Shown here: in pieces, positions 25,731 to 43,699 of the stretch
Layout: every line of letters begins with the position of its first letter
Numbering within the stretch: the first letter of the stretch is position 1
DNA from: Nyssa sinensis
Lineage: Eukaryota; Streptophyta; Magnoliopsida; Cornales; Nyssaceae
Direction of reading: 5' to 3'
Length of the DNA stretch: 64,000 nucleotides
NCBI GenBank assembly: GCA_008638375.1
Contig: CM018047.1
Span: 51,840,679-51,904,678 of the forward strand
Made by a program: the position numbers and the translations under genes
Notes under the pieces: generated by a model
Databases searched by the model: none
What the model saw: only the letters and a program-made list of their open reading frames with translations
Told to the model about the DNA's origin: nothing

Positions 25731-27615
25731 AATGGGTGCTATTAATTAAAGAGGAGTATGAGTCAGCTTAGAATCTTTAGTTTAGGTTTGCATGAAAAGG
25801 AAGAATGGCTTTTGATGGTCACCAGATTACAACTTGCAGTTTCTCAGTGTTAGTGAAGGAAGTTTACAATACAGTATGCTTGGACATCAATCATCATTGT
25901 TGAACTGATTTTTGGATTAGGCAGGCAACATCTTATTTTGACAGCAGTCAAGAGTGGTCCACCTTCCAGGTCTAAGAAAAGCATTTTAGAAATCACACTC
26001 TGAATGATGCAAGGTCAATGAGGGCTGTGCATGGTAGTTGGGTGGATGATTATGTTCCTAGAAGCTTTCAGCAAGTTTGGCAGGTTGCTCTCTTATTCCT
26101 TGTGTGATAATTTGGAGAGCAAAATAGAAGTCCTTTTGAGGGATTTTAGTTGCCTGCACATAAGCTAAAGGATCACATTTTGCATACCATACATTTTTGA
26201 GCTTTTTGGCCATATATTGGAATCTATATATGCTTTGGTAAATTTTGAGGGTGATGAATTTGTAGGAACTTCTGTTTTTTGTTGCTTCGGTATATGCATG
26301 CATGAGTTGGACTCCCTCGGGCTCGTTGTTTACAATACAATTTATTTATCTTCTGTCCTCATTATTATGAAAACTAGGCAGATCCCTTCTTTTATTTATT
26401 TATTTTTTTCATTTTTTTTATGGCAGTTCTTGTGACTATATATCAGAAAACCTTCAGACAAGGTCCTTTAGTTAGCTCTAGGACTGGTTAAACAGTGCTA
26501 AAGCTGAGCAGCTTGGCTCGCTGTGTTGCAAGTTGAGAACAAAGCAATTCTCAGGGGTTTGTGACTTAAATAGGCCGCTAAGTATAAATCCTCCTTAGGA
26601 GTTGCATCCAAACATAGACAGTGGACCCAATGTTTTGGTATTAGATGAACGCTACCACGGTTCCACCTTAATATCATTGTTACCTCTTACCATGGCTGCT
26701 GACCTTTGTCTTACAGGTATTGGCTACATGCTCAATCCAGACTTCTCCTTTGTAAAGATTGCTGCACCATATGCACAGGTTCTATATGCTTGCATGAAAA
26801 GCTTATCAGTTTACATTTGACTGAAAATAGCTCTAAAATGGTTCAAATACCTACAGGAGCTGTTAGGCACAAGACAGAAGCAGCGCAGTGGAAAGCATCT
26901 TGTAGAGGAAATAACGAAACAAGCTGAAGATGTACTGTATCTTACCCTATGTTATCTCCTTGTTTTGGTTCTTGTCAAATAAACAACATTGCTTCCTCTA
27001 ATGCTAATCGTGACATGCATTAAAAGTGTTAAATTTCCATTAATATATATTTGCATCAACAGCACCTCATCTAAATGTTTTCAGGCCAGAACATTCACCA
27101 TGTCCATGCCATACAGAGTCCAGCGGATAGAGGAGTTTGTAAAAGAACTTGAATCGGGAGATTTGAAACTTCGGGTCCGCGTTCTCGAGGTACATCATCT
27201 CTTAATAGGACATGAGGACAATTTCTATAAAGGCTTTGATAGATGATTATATTTTTTTTCAAACTTGCAAATGTTGCATTCATCAGTCCGAGAGAGCAGC
27301 TCGTAAGGCAACAACACTGCAAATGGCAACCATGTATACAGTTCTAGGTGCTACGCTACTAAACCTCGGGGTCCAGTTCAGCAATCAAGGCAGTCTTTCC
27401 ATCGCAAATCTATCATTTGTTGGTGCAGGTGACATCTTTTATCGCTGAAATTTTGTGGCAGAATGCTTCTTTTTTAAGCCCAAAGTCAGCTCTTGATCTG
27501 TTGATATTCTTGTTAAGGTGACAGATTTTGGTAAAATGCAGGCGTTTTCTTGACACTGATTATCAGGTCCATGCAAAGGGTGAAGCAGCTTGACAAATTT
27601 GAGAAAATGATATGA

Positions 27616-27990
27616 TTTTACACATTTCTAAATCATGGGAAATCTCTCTCCATTTCTTCTTCTTTTTTCCTGGCCCCAACAAGCATGATATACCAAACAT
27701 GACTGGAAGGGGAACATATTTACTTCCATTGTATTTCACAGAAATTATATACTTAGAAAGAAAAAAATATCAACGAATCTGCAACTCTGAGTACTTGTCT
27801 ATATATCTTTTTCTTCAGTAATTTATAGAGGAAACGAGAAACTCGAATTCAAAGCATGCATTGAAAATACCATAAATTGGCCCAACAAATAAAAATGGAG
27901 CTGAAAATCGCTCACAACATGTTCCATACCAGCAGAACCCTGTTAAATTGTATCAGCAACTATTTCAACTAAAAACAATTGCATTTCTAA
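27616..27990 (+). other. 3' flank of ABC1K7 copy 2, homologous to that of copy 1
   Basis: Patches such as GAGAAAATGATATGATTT, GAAATTATATA and AAATGGAGCTGAAAA recur in the same order after the stop of copy 1 (4471-4800). The duplicated unit therefore includes the 3' UTR and ends near 27990 here and near 4870 in copy 1. No clear AATAAA was found. Confidence 0.55.
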
Positions 27991-28900
27991 GAGCAGCTTC
28001 AAGGCAGCTGCTAAATTAGCTGTTATATCTATATTATATAGGCTTATAGCAAGGGCAGTTAAAAAAGGCTATTCCAACCAGGGTCAGAGTCAGAGGGGGC
28101 AAATTTTACTCTTAATGTTAGATCATAAATTTTAAAATGAAATAGATATAAAATTTTAATATTAATTAATAATATTATTAGTAAGTAGCTAAATTTATTA
28201 ATATAAATGAATTTATAAATTAGACAAAAAGTCCAATCAAAGGAAGACAGCATACAAAAATTAGACTATATTAAGAAATGTTAAAAAAAATTAACTAAAT
28301 TTATTTTTTAGGCATTGATTACTTTTGTGAGTAGAATTTACGATTACTTAAATATATCATTTTAACAGTAGGTTATTTTTATCAGTGGAATCTACTATCA
28401 CGAGTCACCGAGCAGTGTGTATATATAAGAGAAAGAGAGAGAAGTTGGGGTATGGTGCTGGTTCAAAATAACAGTATGATCCAAGGGTTAAGAAGGGGGG
28501 AGGGGGCGGCAGGACTATGTTATATTTGTATGTATCAAAGTGATATAATGATCAAGTGGGTTATAGTGAAAAGAAAATGTCAAAGAAGGCGGCTTTAGCG
28601 GCTCATTAAGACCGCGAAGTTGGATTTGATGAGACAGCTCCCTCACCTTAACTTCATTATTTAATCCATGGGTGGAGGGTGTGGCATTGGAGGTGCCTTG
28701 CATCATTTATTGAAGAAAAAAAATATTGCTTGGTTTATCACCCATCATTTGAGATGGACAGATCGAATTGACACACTAACCAACCTTTTAGTTGAATCAT
28801 GCTTTAAAATGTCACTTTTCAATCTTAATACTACATGTGAACTTCTTATCTCTGACACTCTACTTGAACTCAGGAAGTTTGAAGAAAATTATAGGAAAGG
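27990..28900. other. Spacer, nothing coding recognised
   Basis: AT-rich sequence with MITE-like scraps (AGAGCAGCTTCAAGGCAGCT near 27990) and purine-rich runs near 28425-28510. Short open frames on both strands lack domains and splice context. Confidence 0.45.
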
Positions 28901-28911
28901 AAAATGAAGTA

Positions 28912-29144
28912 CTTTCTCTGTCTTATTTTAAGAGTTTTTTATTTTATTTTGTAATGTCTCGTTTAAAAAGTCAACGTATTTTTAACATAATTTTTAAAAC
29001 TATCCTTTATTACACCTAATATAAACATGATTTACAATTAAATGAGGGCAATATGAAAAATTTAAATAGTTTTAAAATAATAAAATAATACTTCTTAAAA
29101 AATTAGAATTCTCAAATGAGACTTTTATTTTGGAACGGAGGGAG
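28912..29144. mobile_element. Stowaway-type MITE, 233 bp
   Basis: Bounded by TA target duplications (28910-28911 and 29145-29146). The left end reads CTTTCTCTGTCTTATTTTAA; the right end, complemented, is CTCCCTCCGTTCCAAAATAA, the Stowaway (Tc1/mariner) terminal consensus. About 80 percent alike by eye to the element at 31449-31687. Non-coding. Confidence 0.85.
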
Positions 29145-29149
29145 TAGTA

Positions 29150-31440
29150 TTTATGAACTTGGTTCAAACTTAGGAAAGAAAAGAAAAAGAAAAGGGAGGG
29201 AGGAGGAGTCTTTTAACTCATATTTATTGATCTATTTTACTTCCCTTTCAGAAACGAGAGAAAACGGAAGTAAACGATTAAAGAATTAGTGATTATTCAT
29301 TTTGTCCTTATTTTTTAAAATAATTAAATTTCTATTTTATTTTTTCAATTCGCATAATAAAACATCTTTTTCTTGTTTTTTCTCTTCTTATTTTTTTCAA
29401 ACAAGACGAATAATACCATTGTTAATTTATTTCTTTTTTTATACTCTCTTTTCTTTTCCTCTTTGTCACTTTTCTTCTCCTCTCTCATAAGTAACATATT
29501 ATTATTTCCTTATCTTCTCTTATCCGGAGGGGCTCAGATGATGTACAATTGTGTGAAATATAAACTACGTTGCTCTGACCAATTCATCTCATCCACGTAT
29601 AGAATGAATATGGGGGGAACCAAGTCCACTGTTGGGTCATACAATTGGGCTGTTCTTGTCCCAACCTCACAGTTCGGCCGTAGTCCAAGTCAGACCAGTT
29701 TTTCACCAATTCATAGAGACTCATATTAAGATACAAAGAGTATCAATTATGATTCATTTGCCAAAATACTCCACTTCTAATTTCAATTTTCAAAGTCTTG
29801 ACTCTTGAATGTTGTGTGTTATTGCAATTGAAGTCCAACTTCCTCATTTCCACGTTTTATTCACTTCTACATTTTCAGGTCAACTTGGCATCAATCAAAT
29901 GGGCCTTATGGTTGTTAAGGCTAATGATTCTCTTTTTAAGGATGATAATTTAATCTCGTTTTGTTAGATATCTACTAATTTCGATCCTAATAGAATGGAT
30001 TTGGAAGAAGGTTCAGAAAGGAAGCCTCGTCCTATCTCAATCATGTAAAATAAAATAATAAATGAGTTTTGTGTTACATAATTAATAATTATAATGGTAT
30101 TTTTTAATTTTCATTAAAAATTTATCCAAACTTAATAGAGTTATATATTTAAAAAAGAAAATAATGTTATTCTAATTTTTTATTAACATGCATATTTCTT
30201 ATTTTAACACATATAATATCTTGTTTAAAATATATTATATATAATTAATTTAGTAAAATAAATAAATAAATAAATAAAAGTTTAAAAATAAATGACAATT
30301 CCACTGAGAACCTATCTCTATTTATCACAGGGTTTAAACGGATTTAAGAGAAATTGTTTTTTCATGGGGTGAGGTTGGGGAAGGGGTTTCCTGTCTCAAA
30401 TCTGTCCCGTTGTCATCCCTAATTCTCTCTTATAAGATCTTATTTCTTTTATTTTGAAGTTGTGGTAGGCTAGGCTTAATTTGCTTCTTTTGGTGATGTG
30501 TAAAATCAATTTTTGACTCGAGATGATAAAATCTACTTTTTTTACAAACGCAATTCAAATTTGAGACTTAGTGTATACGCACACACACTTAAGTAAAATA
30601 TCTTTATTTTACTTCATATATATATATATATATATATATATAGACTAACAAATAAAATTTTAAAAAAATATTTGGCTTCAAAGTAAGTAAGATGAACATA
30701 CTCCTATCTCTGTATGTATTGAAATCGTAACATAAACATGTTAAAATCATATAAATATCAAATAACTATTTAATTTAACTATAAAAAAAAAAAGTACATG
30801 TGCATGAATTCCTTATCAATTAAATTGTAAATTTGACAATAAATATCTATCAAGTTGAAATTAGATATTTCTAATTTAAGTATTCCTCTAACAATCTGCC
30901 TTCTCAATAGAACAAGTTTGGTTTGCGTCCGTCTTTAGATAAATTATATGGATTTATTGAATGTGAGCTTTCTTGAGTTCACACTACTAGGGATTAATGG
31001 ACTTGTGATTCAACAGTCACCTCCTCCTACCTGTCTCTTTCACCATCAAAATTTCAGTTGATGGGTTGCAACTATTTTTAGAAATTTCAGTAGCATTCTC
31101 TTGATGACTTGCTGAAATTCTTTTATTGACCAAACAAAATGTGTGTGTGTGTGGGTGGGTGGGTGGGTGGGTGCAAAACATGCATTAATGTATCCTCAGC
31201 AGTATTCTTTGCTGTAGACATGAGAAAAACAGAGGTCAAAAATTGTGGAGAGAGAGAGAGAGAGAGAGAAGTTCCCATTTTGCCATAAAACGAAGAATTG
31301 CTAGTATGAAACCAGGTTGAAGCTGCCACAGTACTGCACTGATGATAAGAAGACAAATGAATTTGGAAGCCAAGAAAGGTTCCCCATTTTTATTTGAACA
31401 ATACATGGTGACCTCATTTTATATATATATATATATATAA
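29150..31440. other. Spacer, nothing coding recognised
   Basis: Pyrimidine-rich sequence (29290-29520), then AT-rich sequence with an (AT)n run at 30618-30642, a GTGT/GGGT array at 31141-31173 and a (GA)n run at 31248-31270. Open frames here are low-complexity. Confidence 0.45.
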
Positions 31441-31448
31441 AATATATA

Positions 31449-31687
31449 CTCCTTCTTCCCATTTTAAAAGTCATTTATTACTATTCATTTTAAGAGTTTC
31501 ATTTAAAAAGTTAACGTACTTTTAAGTTATAAATTTTTAAAATTACCCTTTATTACATCTAATGTGAACATAATTTACAATTAAATGAGAGAAATATGAA
31601 AAATTTAAATAGTTTCAAAATAATAAAACAATATTTTCAAAAAAGTTAGAATGCCCAAAAGAGACTATCATTTTGGGACGGAGGGAG
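31449..31687. mobile_element. Stowaway-type MITE, 239 bp
   Basis: TA target duplications at 31447-31448 and 31688-31689. Ends are CTCCTTCTTCCCATTTTAAA on the left and, complemented, CTCCCTCCGTCCCAAAATGA on the right. Same family and orientation as 28912-29144, sharing the interior ATTTACAATTAAATGAG. Confidence 0.88.
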
Positions 31688-31689
31688 TA

Positions 31690-34600
31690 CTTCATTTTTA
31701 CCCTTTTCAAACCAAACATAGTGTATAAGAATTTCAACGACTAGAATCATTAAAACAATTTAATTAGCACAAAAAAAGGAAAAAAAAATTCTTAATTGAT
31801 TTTGGTGATTAAATCCATCCCTCAGAGAAATTATTCTATGTGATCGTCACACGGTGTGAAAACGACTTCTATGATTTGAATATTTTGTGAAATTCACATG
31901 AGTTTCACTATATTACTAAAATAACAAAGACCATCGTACCTATGTAACGATCACATGAAATAACTTTTTCCTTTCTCGTCCCCACCTGATCCAAGTTCAC
32001 ATGCCAAATCAAAGTCAAAAGAATCAATTCACAAGCTCTTTGAGTACACAATTTATTTGATACCTTGGTTTAATTATTTTATTAGGGAGTTGGTAGAGTT
32101 AAATTATAATTAAGGTTGAGTTTACTAATTAGTGAATCTAAGACTGACCAAGTCAGCTAAATGGGGCGTGATTAATTTTTAGTTTGTTGTTCCATTGATG
32201 ACCTTTGGAAAAAGTCTGCGATTTTATTTTCGTTAATCACCCTTTTAACAGTAATTAAGTACATTGGATTATTTTAAAAGCATTTTAAAATCCTCCTTCC
32301 AAAATTTCCAAGAAACCAAACAAAGTAGGGAATTTGATTGCTCTCACCTGCAAAAAACTTTTCAACTACGTCTCAAACATGGTATGACCAAAAATGCTGC
32401 AAACAAAGATCAATAATGTACCACGAAAATGAGATTGATTCATTACCATAGGAATTCTGGAAAGGGATTAAGCAATTGCACTTCTTTTTTTTTTTTTTTT
32501 GTTGATAAATTATATTAACTTTTCTTGAGATTTTTTACAATTACAAATATTTATTTTGAAATTTTTAAAATGATACTGATTTCCTCTATTTTTATTGACA
32601 AATTACAAAATACATTCGGTCCAACCCAATTTTTTTTCAAAATGACAAAAGTGCATCTTTATTTTAATTTTTTTGCATTTTTAAATTTTGACCAATTTTT
32701 TTACTTTATTTTTCATTTTTAAATAATTATTAATTAAAATCTTCTTTGGCTAAAAAATGTAAGTTATTTATTTTAAATTTATTTATATATAAAATGAAAC
32801 AAATCTTTTTAAGAAAGTTAGAAAAATTGTCAAAATTAAAAAAATATAAAAATAAAAATAAAATGAAAGGGGTACCTCTATCATTTAAAAAAAAAAAGCC
32901 GAAATGGATGTATTTATAATTTATTAGTAAAAATATAAAAAAAACAGCGTTGTTTTAAAAATTATAGGAGACTTCTTAATGATTGTTAGATACCTTCCTA
33001 ACAATAATGTTAGTTTATCTAAGAGAGTAGTTGTCATATGCCTAATTCTTACCACAACAAAATTTTGTTCTTATGATAGCATTGTCTTCGTAATTTGCCA
33101 TTCAAATTCAAGCACACAACAATTTATAGTAAAAAACTCCTAAACTAACTTACCAAAAAAATAAAAATCCTTATCTTTTTTTCTCTCTGTATCACAAAAG
33201 ATAGCCTAAACTCGCACCAGTCCCATAGTCACAAGCCTTCGGTTCGTCACATTGCAGGGTCATACCACTTATATTAAGTGAGTGTCATGAATTCATTTGG
33301 ATTGTTTATGACGTATTTACGATCTAAAAAATAGATAATGTGTAAATTTTTAACCATTACCACGGTCCGAAAGCAGTGAAATTTTGATCCAATTTTATTT
33401 GAACAATTTCTAATAGCATTTTCGTCCAAATAAAGAAAGTTTTCTTGTTCAGACGCGTTTAGAATTTTTCACGCCTACTTAATTTCAAATTTAGCAGTTT
33501 CATTAATCTATATATATATATATGAGTGTTTTTCTAAGATTTTTTTTAATTTATACTACATGAGTTTAATTTAATTTAATTTATTTATTAAATTTTATAA
33601 CAACCACCAATAATATCTAATAAATTATGAATAACAAAGAAGATATTGACAGATTAAAATCACTTACTAATAATTTTAATCAAATATTTAATAATTTATT
33701 TTATCATCATAAATTATTTCCATCTAAATACTTAAAATTTATTTTACAAAAATCATTCCATCAAAATCTATTATTCATGTCGGAAAACTCTTTTAAATGG
33801 ACTTTTAGTACGAAACATCAATCTCGAAACAAACTACCACTCACACAACGTGATGTGCCACTACAAGAGAAAGTCAAACTAATAAACCATTGGACCCGGC
33901 ACGGCTTAACGTGTCTCCACATCTTGAATGCTCCACAAAATGCTATTTATTGCCCTTCTTTGTAGGTGAAAGGGAACACTGCCACAGTGCCACTGGTATG
34001 GTGAAGGAAGAGGAACACTGGGGTGAGTTGTATGTATGTTTTTGTGATTTGATTAATGCATATTATATATATATATATATTTATATATGTGTGTGTATTT
34101 TTTTTTGGGAATTCAATCCATTTACAAAAACCTTATACCATCTTTATTTTTTCTCCTTTTCAAAACTACAAGGATCTCTTCATACAACCAATTGTGATAT
34201 TTCAAATTTAAAAATCATTTCAAATACCATTTGATAAAAATTCAAAGTATTTTTAATAAGTAAAAAATAGTTTTTATAATTTATGCTTGTAAGCAAAACA
34301 TATAAGTGCATGTATTTCATAACTACCTCTTAAAGTGACTTTAATTTTAAATTCTTGATAAGCTTATTAAAACCATTCTTTAAAAATAAAATAATAAATA
34401 TATTAATTAAATTGATACAAATATTTATAAATATACACATATATAAACTGATGCTACACTTTTCCGATCAATGAGCTCCAATCCCCTACGCCCGTCAAAC
34501 ATTCAAAGAAAGAGATTAGAGGGCTACCGGATTTGTTCCGGTAGTAGCCGTTCCAATTATAAAGTCAATAAACTGAATTGAAAGATTGTAATTAAAAGTA

Positions 34601-35400
34601 ATTGAATAAGCATGCCTTTAACAGCATACGTTAAGGTTTTATTTATAGGCTATGGATTTCCTTAGTTGATTAGTATTTAGAGTCATGAAAATAGGGATTT
34701 GATCATCGAAGAATGGCAATTACCAAGTTGAACACTGCGCTCTATGAATAACAGTTTCCTTATTGAATGTTGTTTCCTTATCCTTAGCTCGGTAGGATGT
34801 CTAATACGGCAATGAGCTCGGAACCCTCTTGTGTATGACTTCTGATCTGAAGATGAGTCTGAGGATTGTACGGGCTTCTAATCTTTTAGCTCTAGAGGCT
34901 TAGTGTTTACACCTATTTTGAATGGCTGAGCTTTAGAAGCTCTGCATGTTTCATATGAAGATTGGTTTGTCACTTTGTGATATATCATAAACATATATTA
35001 AAATATATGCATATATAAATATTTTAACGTACAAATATCATATGAAAACATATATAAACAAATAAATTTACACTTTAGAAAATAAAATTATAAGTGAGCC
35101 GAATAATTTTACAATTCACTTCATTTTTAATTGAATATATGGTAGCATATACTGAGATGATGCATTTAAGTACAAAATTTTTAATCTAAATATAATTTAT
35201 TTTTTTTGCATAAAGTTAAAGTATAAATTTTCAAAATTATTCGATCCACCTATAATTTGTCCTACAAAATCATGTTAAAAGTAATTTTTTCTATAATATA
35301 TGTTTTTGAGAGTTTATCAAAGTTAGAACTCAAGATTCCTTTTGATGGCTGTTTTATCCGGAAAACAAAGAGTTTAATTTTATTCAAATATTAAATATTG
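31690..35400. other. AT-rich spacer, nothing coding recognised
   Basis: Includes T-rich tracts at 32480-32960 that resemble 57560-57800 (TCAAAATGACAAAA followed by T-runs), a more GC-balanced stretch at 34480-34960 of unknown nature, and AT microsatellites near 33512 and 34063. An open frame at 33627-33965 has no recognisable domain. Confidence 0.45.
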
Positions 35401-35405
35401 ATTAA

Positions 35406-35523
35406 GGGTGGAGCTCTTCTCACTCTTTTATATGTTATTTCCACTCCTACTCGTAGAAATGTGAATGAGAGTGTGAATAACAAAATAAATAAAGAATTTA
35501 GGGGAGTGGCAACAGCCTCACCC
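35406..35523. mobile_element. Tourist-like MITE upstream of the thiolase gene, 118 bp
   Basis: Inverted ends GGGTGGAGCTCTTCTCACTC and, complemented, GGGTGAGGCTGTTGCCACTC, flanked by TTAA-type bases, fitting a PIF/Harbinger TTA/TAA target. It ends about 110 bases before the TATA-like box at 35631. A relative lies at 40660-40771. Confidence 0.6.
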
Positions 35524-35630
35524 TTAATTAATAAGTTTTAAATAGACGTGTCAGTCAATAAAATGGATCTGGAAGGGTTGTTCAGTAATTTACTTCCTTG
35601 GTGGTCGGCTGTTGTCTAGTTCCACCATTC

Positions 35631-35719
35631 TATATATTGCACCTCAGTTCGATTTCCTGCTGATCAACTCTCTCCCTTACAGGCTCAGGTGTTGATTTAG
35701 AGTTCCACCAGTACGAGAT
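35631..35719 (+). promoter_or_regulatory. Core promoter and non-coding first exon of the acetyl-CoA acetyltransferase gene
   Basis: TATATATT at 35631 is followed by a CT-rich leader and then GAGAT at 35715-35719, spliced at GTAAGT (35720). The acceptor is ACAG at 36271-36274, leaving a 555-base intron in the 5' UTR. The (TC)n tract just after the donor is typical of plant leaders. The transcription start, around 35655-35670, is inferred. Confidence 0.5.
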
Positions 35720-36297
35720 GTAAGTCTCTCTCTCTCTCTGCTCTTTTCCTAAATGAAAATAAAATTTATACAGATAGAATCTTTCTAAATCTCTTTCTTG
35801 AAGCTTAATTTTCTAGCTGATTTTTTTTTCCTGATGCCTGTTCATTTTCCCGCATTTTCTTCACCTTTCTCGGCATATCTACTGATCTAAATTTGAGACC
35901 ATGCGGATTTTTTGCTATAAGATCTCCTGTAACGCTTTCCCTGGAATTGGATCTCTATCAGATCAATTGATTTTGTTCACTCTTTTTTTTTCTTGCATGT
36001 CTGGAAAGGGTCCTTCCTTCTCTTTCTCCTTTTATTTATTGATCTTTGGAGAATCGGGAGGAGGGTTAGTTAAGAGGATTGTTCCTTACTATATTTATTT
36101 TTAGTGAAATCAAAACATTTCATGCTGTTTTTATGAAGTTGATTTTAGGCATGAGTTTTGCTTTTTCACGGATCACACGTGACGTTTGAGCTCAAATGTT
36201 AGCTTACATACTCTGTTTTTATATTTGTTATTTTTCTTAAAACTATAGTCTAAGAGGTTATTTGAATGATACAGATATCTGATCTGCATATATAATC

Positions 36298-42241
<5,944 letters not shown>

Positions 42242-43340
42242 GCCTTTTTTATTTTTGGTAAGTCCTGGGAATAGTACAGTCAATTCAGGTTCAACATTGC
42301 TTCGTGAAAATGCATCATTTGCTTCCCTCAATCTTTGGCCAAACAAAAAAAAACTCATTTCAGTAATAACTATAGTGAATTAGGGATACATCTGTTACTT
42401 TTCATCCGGGACAAAAGTGCATAAAAGAGGGAGATTCCCTGAATACATATGGAACATAACATTACATGGAACATAGCATAAATTGAAAAAAAGATGATCC
42501 GAAGAATAAATTTAACTGTCATCGTGTTGCTGCTTGTTTATTAATGAAATCATCAGGAATCCGTTTTCTGCATTTGTTTCAATGGAAGACACTTCCTGAG
42601 GGAAAATCAGTGGTTTGTTTGCTAATATGCAAGAAACAAAATTTTAGCTGTATGTAAACTTTTCTACACTGCAAGAAATGAGTTCACTATTTTTCTGAAA
42701 TTGTCACATACTTGGCCATTCGTAAAGCTGTGTGTATCTTTTGGTGTCTTGTGATACTTTCCTGCAAGAAGTGATTTGTATAGAAATAAACATCAACTAA
42801 CATTAATGCTGATAGTTGTTTTACTTAACATTAATGCTGATAGTGGTGAACCAGTGTTGCTCCTTCCTCTCTTCCTCGGCAGTGCTTAAAAAGGCTTTTT
42901 TGATGCTTTTAATTTGATATTCATGTGGAGGATTAAATCTATTTTATAACCTAATCTAGCTTTTCAAGTATCTATCTATTTGTGTGACTAATAACTGTCT
43001 CTATTGCAGGCCAGTTATGAGGATGGGACCTTGTGAAAGATGATGAATCTGCTGCACAATTCTCTCTCCATTTCCTTTCCATTTTCATTTTCCTCTTCAA
43101 TAAAACAAGTGTACTTAGATTCCTGGGAGAAAAAATAGTTCCATTCTTCCCAGGAGACTCTCTCCCTCCCTTCCTCTTCTCTCTCATATGTTAGGCACCT
43201 TTCTTTCAAAAAAGAAGAAAAAAAGTATTTAGAATTTCCTTGGATCAACAAGTCTTATGAGAGCCATTGTTGTTTCCATAAAACTTGTCTTGTAACCTAT
43301 CCGAATAGTTTCATTAACGTGTTCAATATGAGGATCTTTT
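42242..43340 (+). promoter_or_regulatory. 3' UTR of the thiolase gene with an intron
   Basis: After the stop at 42239-42241, GGTAAGT (donor GT at 42258) and TTGCAG (ending 43009) bound a likely 752-base intron in the 3' UTR. The last exon begins GCCAGTTATG at 43010 and has AATAAA at 43099-43104. An alternative donor GTGTGAG at 42236 would join the reading frame to this exon instead (see findings). Confidence 0.5.
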
Positions 43341-43699
43341 GATCTAATTAGATAATAGACATTGTATCGGTTAATGAATTCTTCCAGAGTCCACTGTCAT
43401 TGGGTTATGATAATGTCTGGCATGCTCTTCTGTTTTATTAAATGGACATTTCCATTGAGTCTCTCAATCTATTTTTGCCCTCCTTGTGTTCATCTGAAAT
43501 ACAAGATCTGTTGGAATGTGTGTTATATATTATTTTATTTTTTTTTAGTACAACCATGGGAATGGGAGTGGGAATGGAAAAAATTTTGCTTAGCTGTGTG
43601 TGCATGTGTTGAGTTTCACACTTGAGATAAAAGGAGAAGATTTTTGTCATCTTGGATGAAACTTTAGTCTCCAATGTATTGTTCACTCGATCTTACAAT

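Larger units (their letters stand above)
17267..27615 (+). pseudogene. ABC1K7: ABC1-like atypical kinase (ABC1K7/SIA1 type), copy 2, frameshifted
   Basis: Seventeen coding exons: 17267-17782, 17931-18074, 18205-18330, 19431-19518, 20110-20203, 20506-20599, 20979-21033, 21158-21249, 21349-21519, 23100-23157, 23290-23373, 24393-24477, 26717-26778, 26857-26931, 27085-27189, 27287-27428, 27542-27615. Ignoring the lesion, they encode 687 residues, near the family norm. Visible kinase features: KLGQ (196-199), AAASLGQV (256-263), ATP lysine K277 in VKVQRPG, EEIDY (327-331), HADPHPGN (411-418) with D413 and N418, and DFG (431-433). The first 170 residues fit a plastid transit and linker region. Exon 10 has 58 bases where copy 1 has 57 (CCACCTGGAG against CCACAGGAG, at 23140-23146). 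The shift leads to TAA at 23319-23321, giving about 489 residues: kinase core kept, C-terminal region lost. It is either a pseudogene or a truncated kinase; an assembly error is possible. Confidence 0.85.

Noticed and set aside
29373..29729. 118-codon plus-strand frame
   Set aside because: The first half is low-complexity pyrimidine-rich sequence; the second half shows no recognisable motif and no introns or partner exons.
33627..34234. Two overlapping frames of over 110 codons
   Set aside because: Asparagine/phenylalanine-rich AT sequence ending in an AT microsatellite; no homology recognised.
34480..34960. Less AT-rich block between transposons, suspected LTR
   Set aside because: No paired copy, no TG...CA borders and no primer-binding site found.
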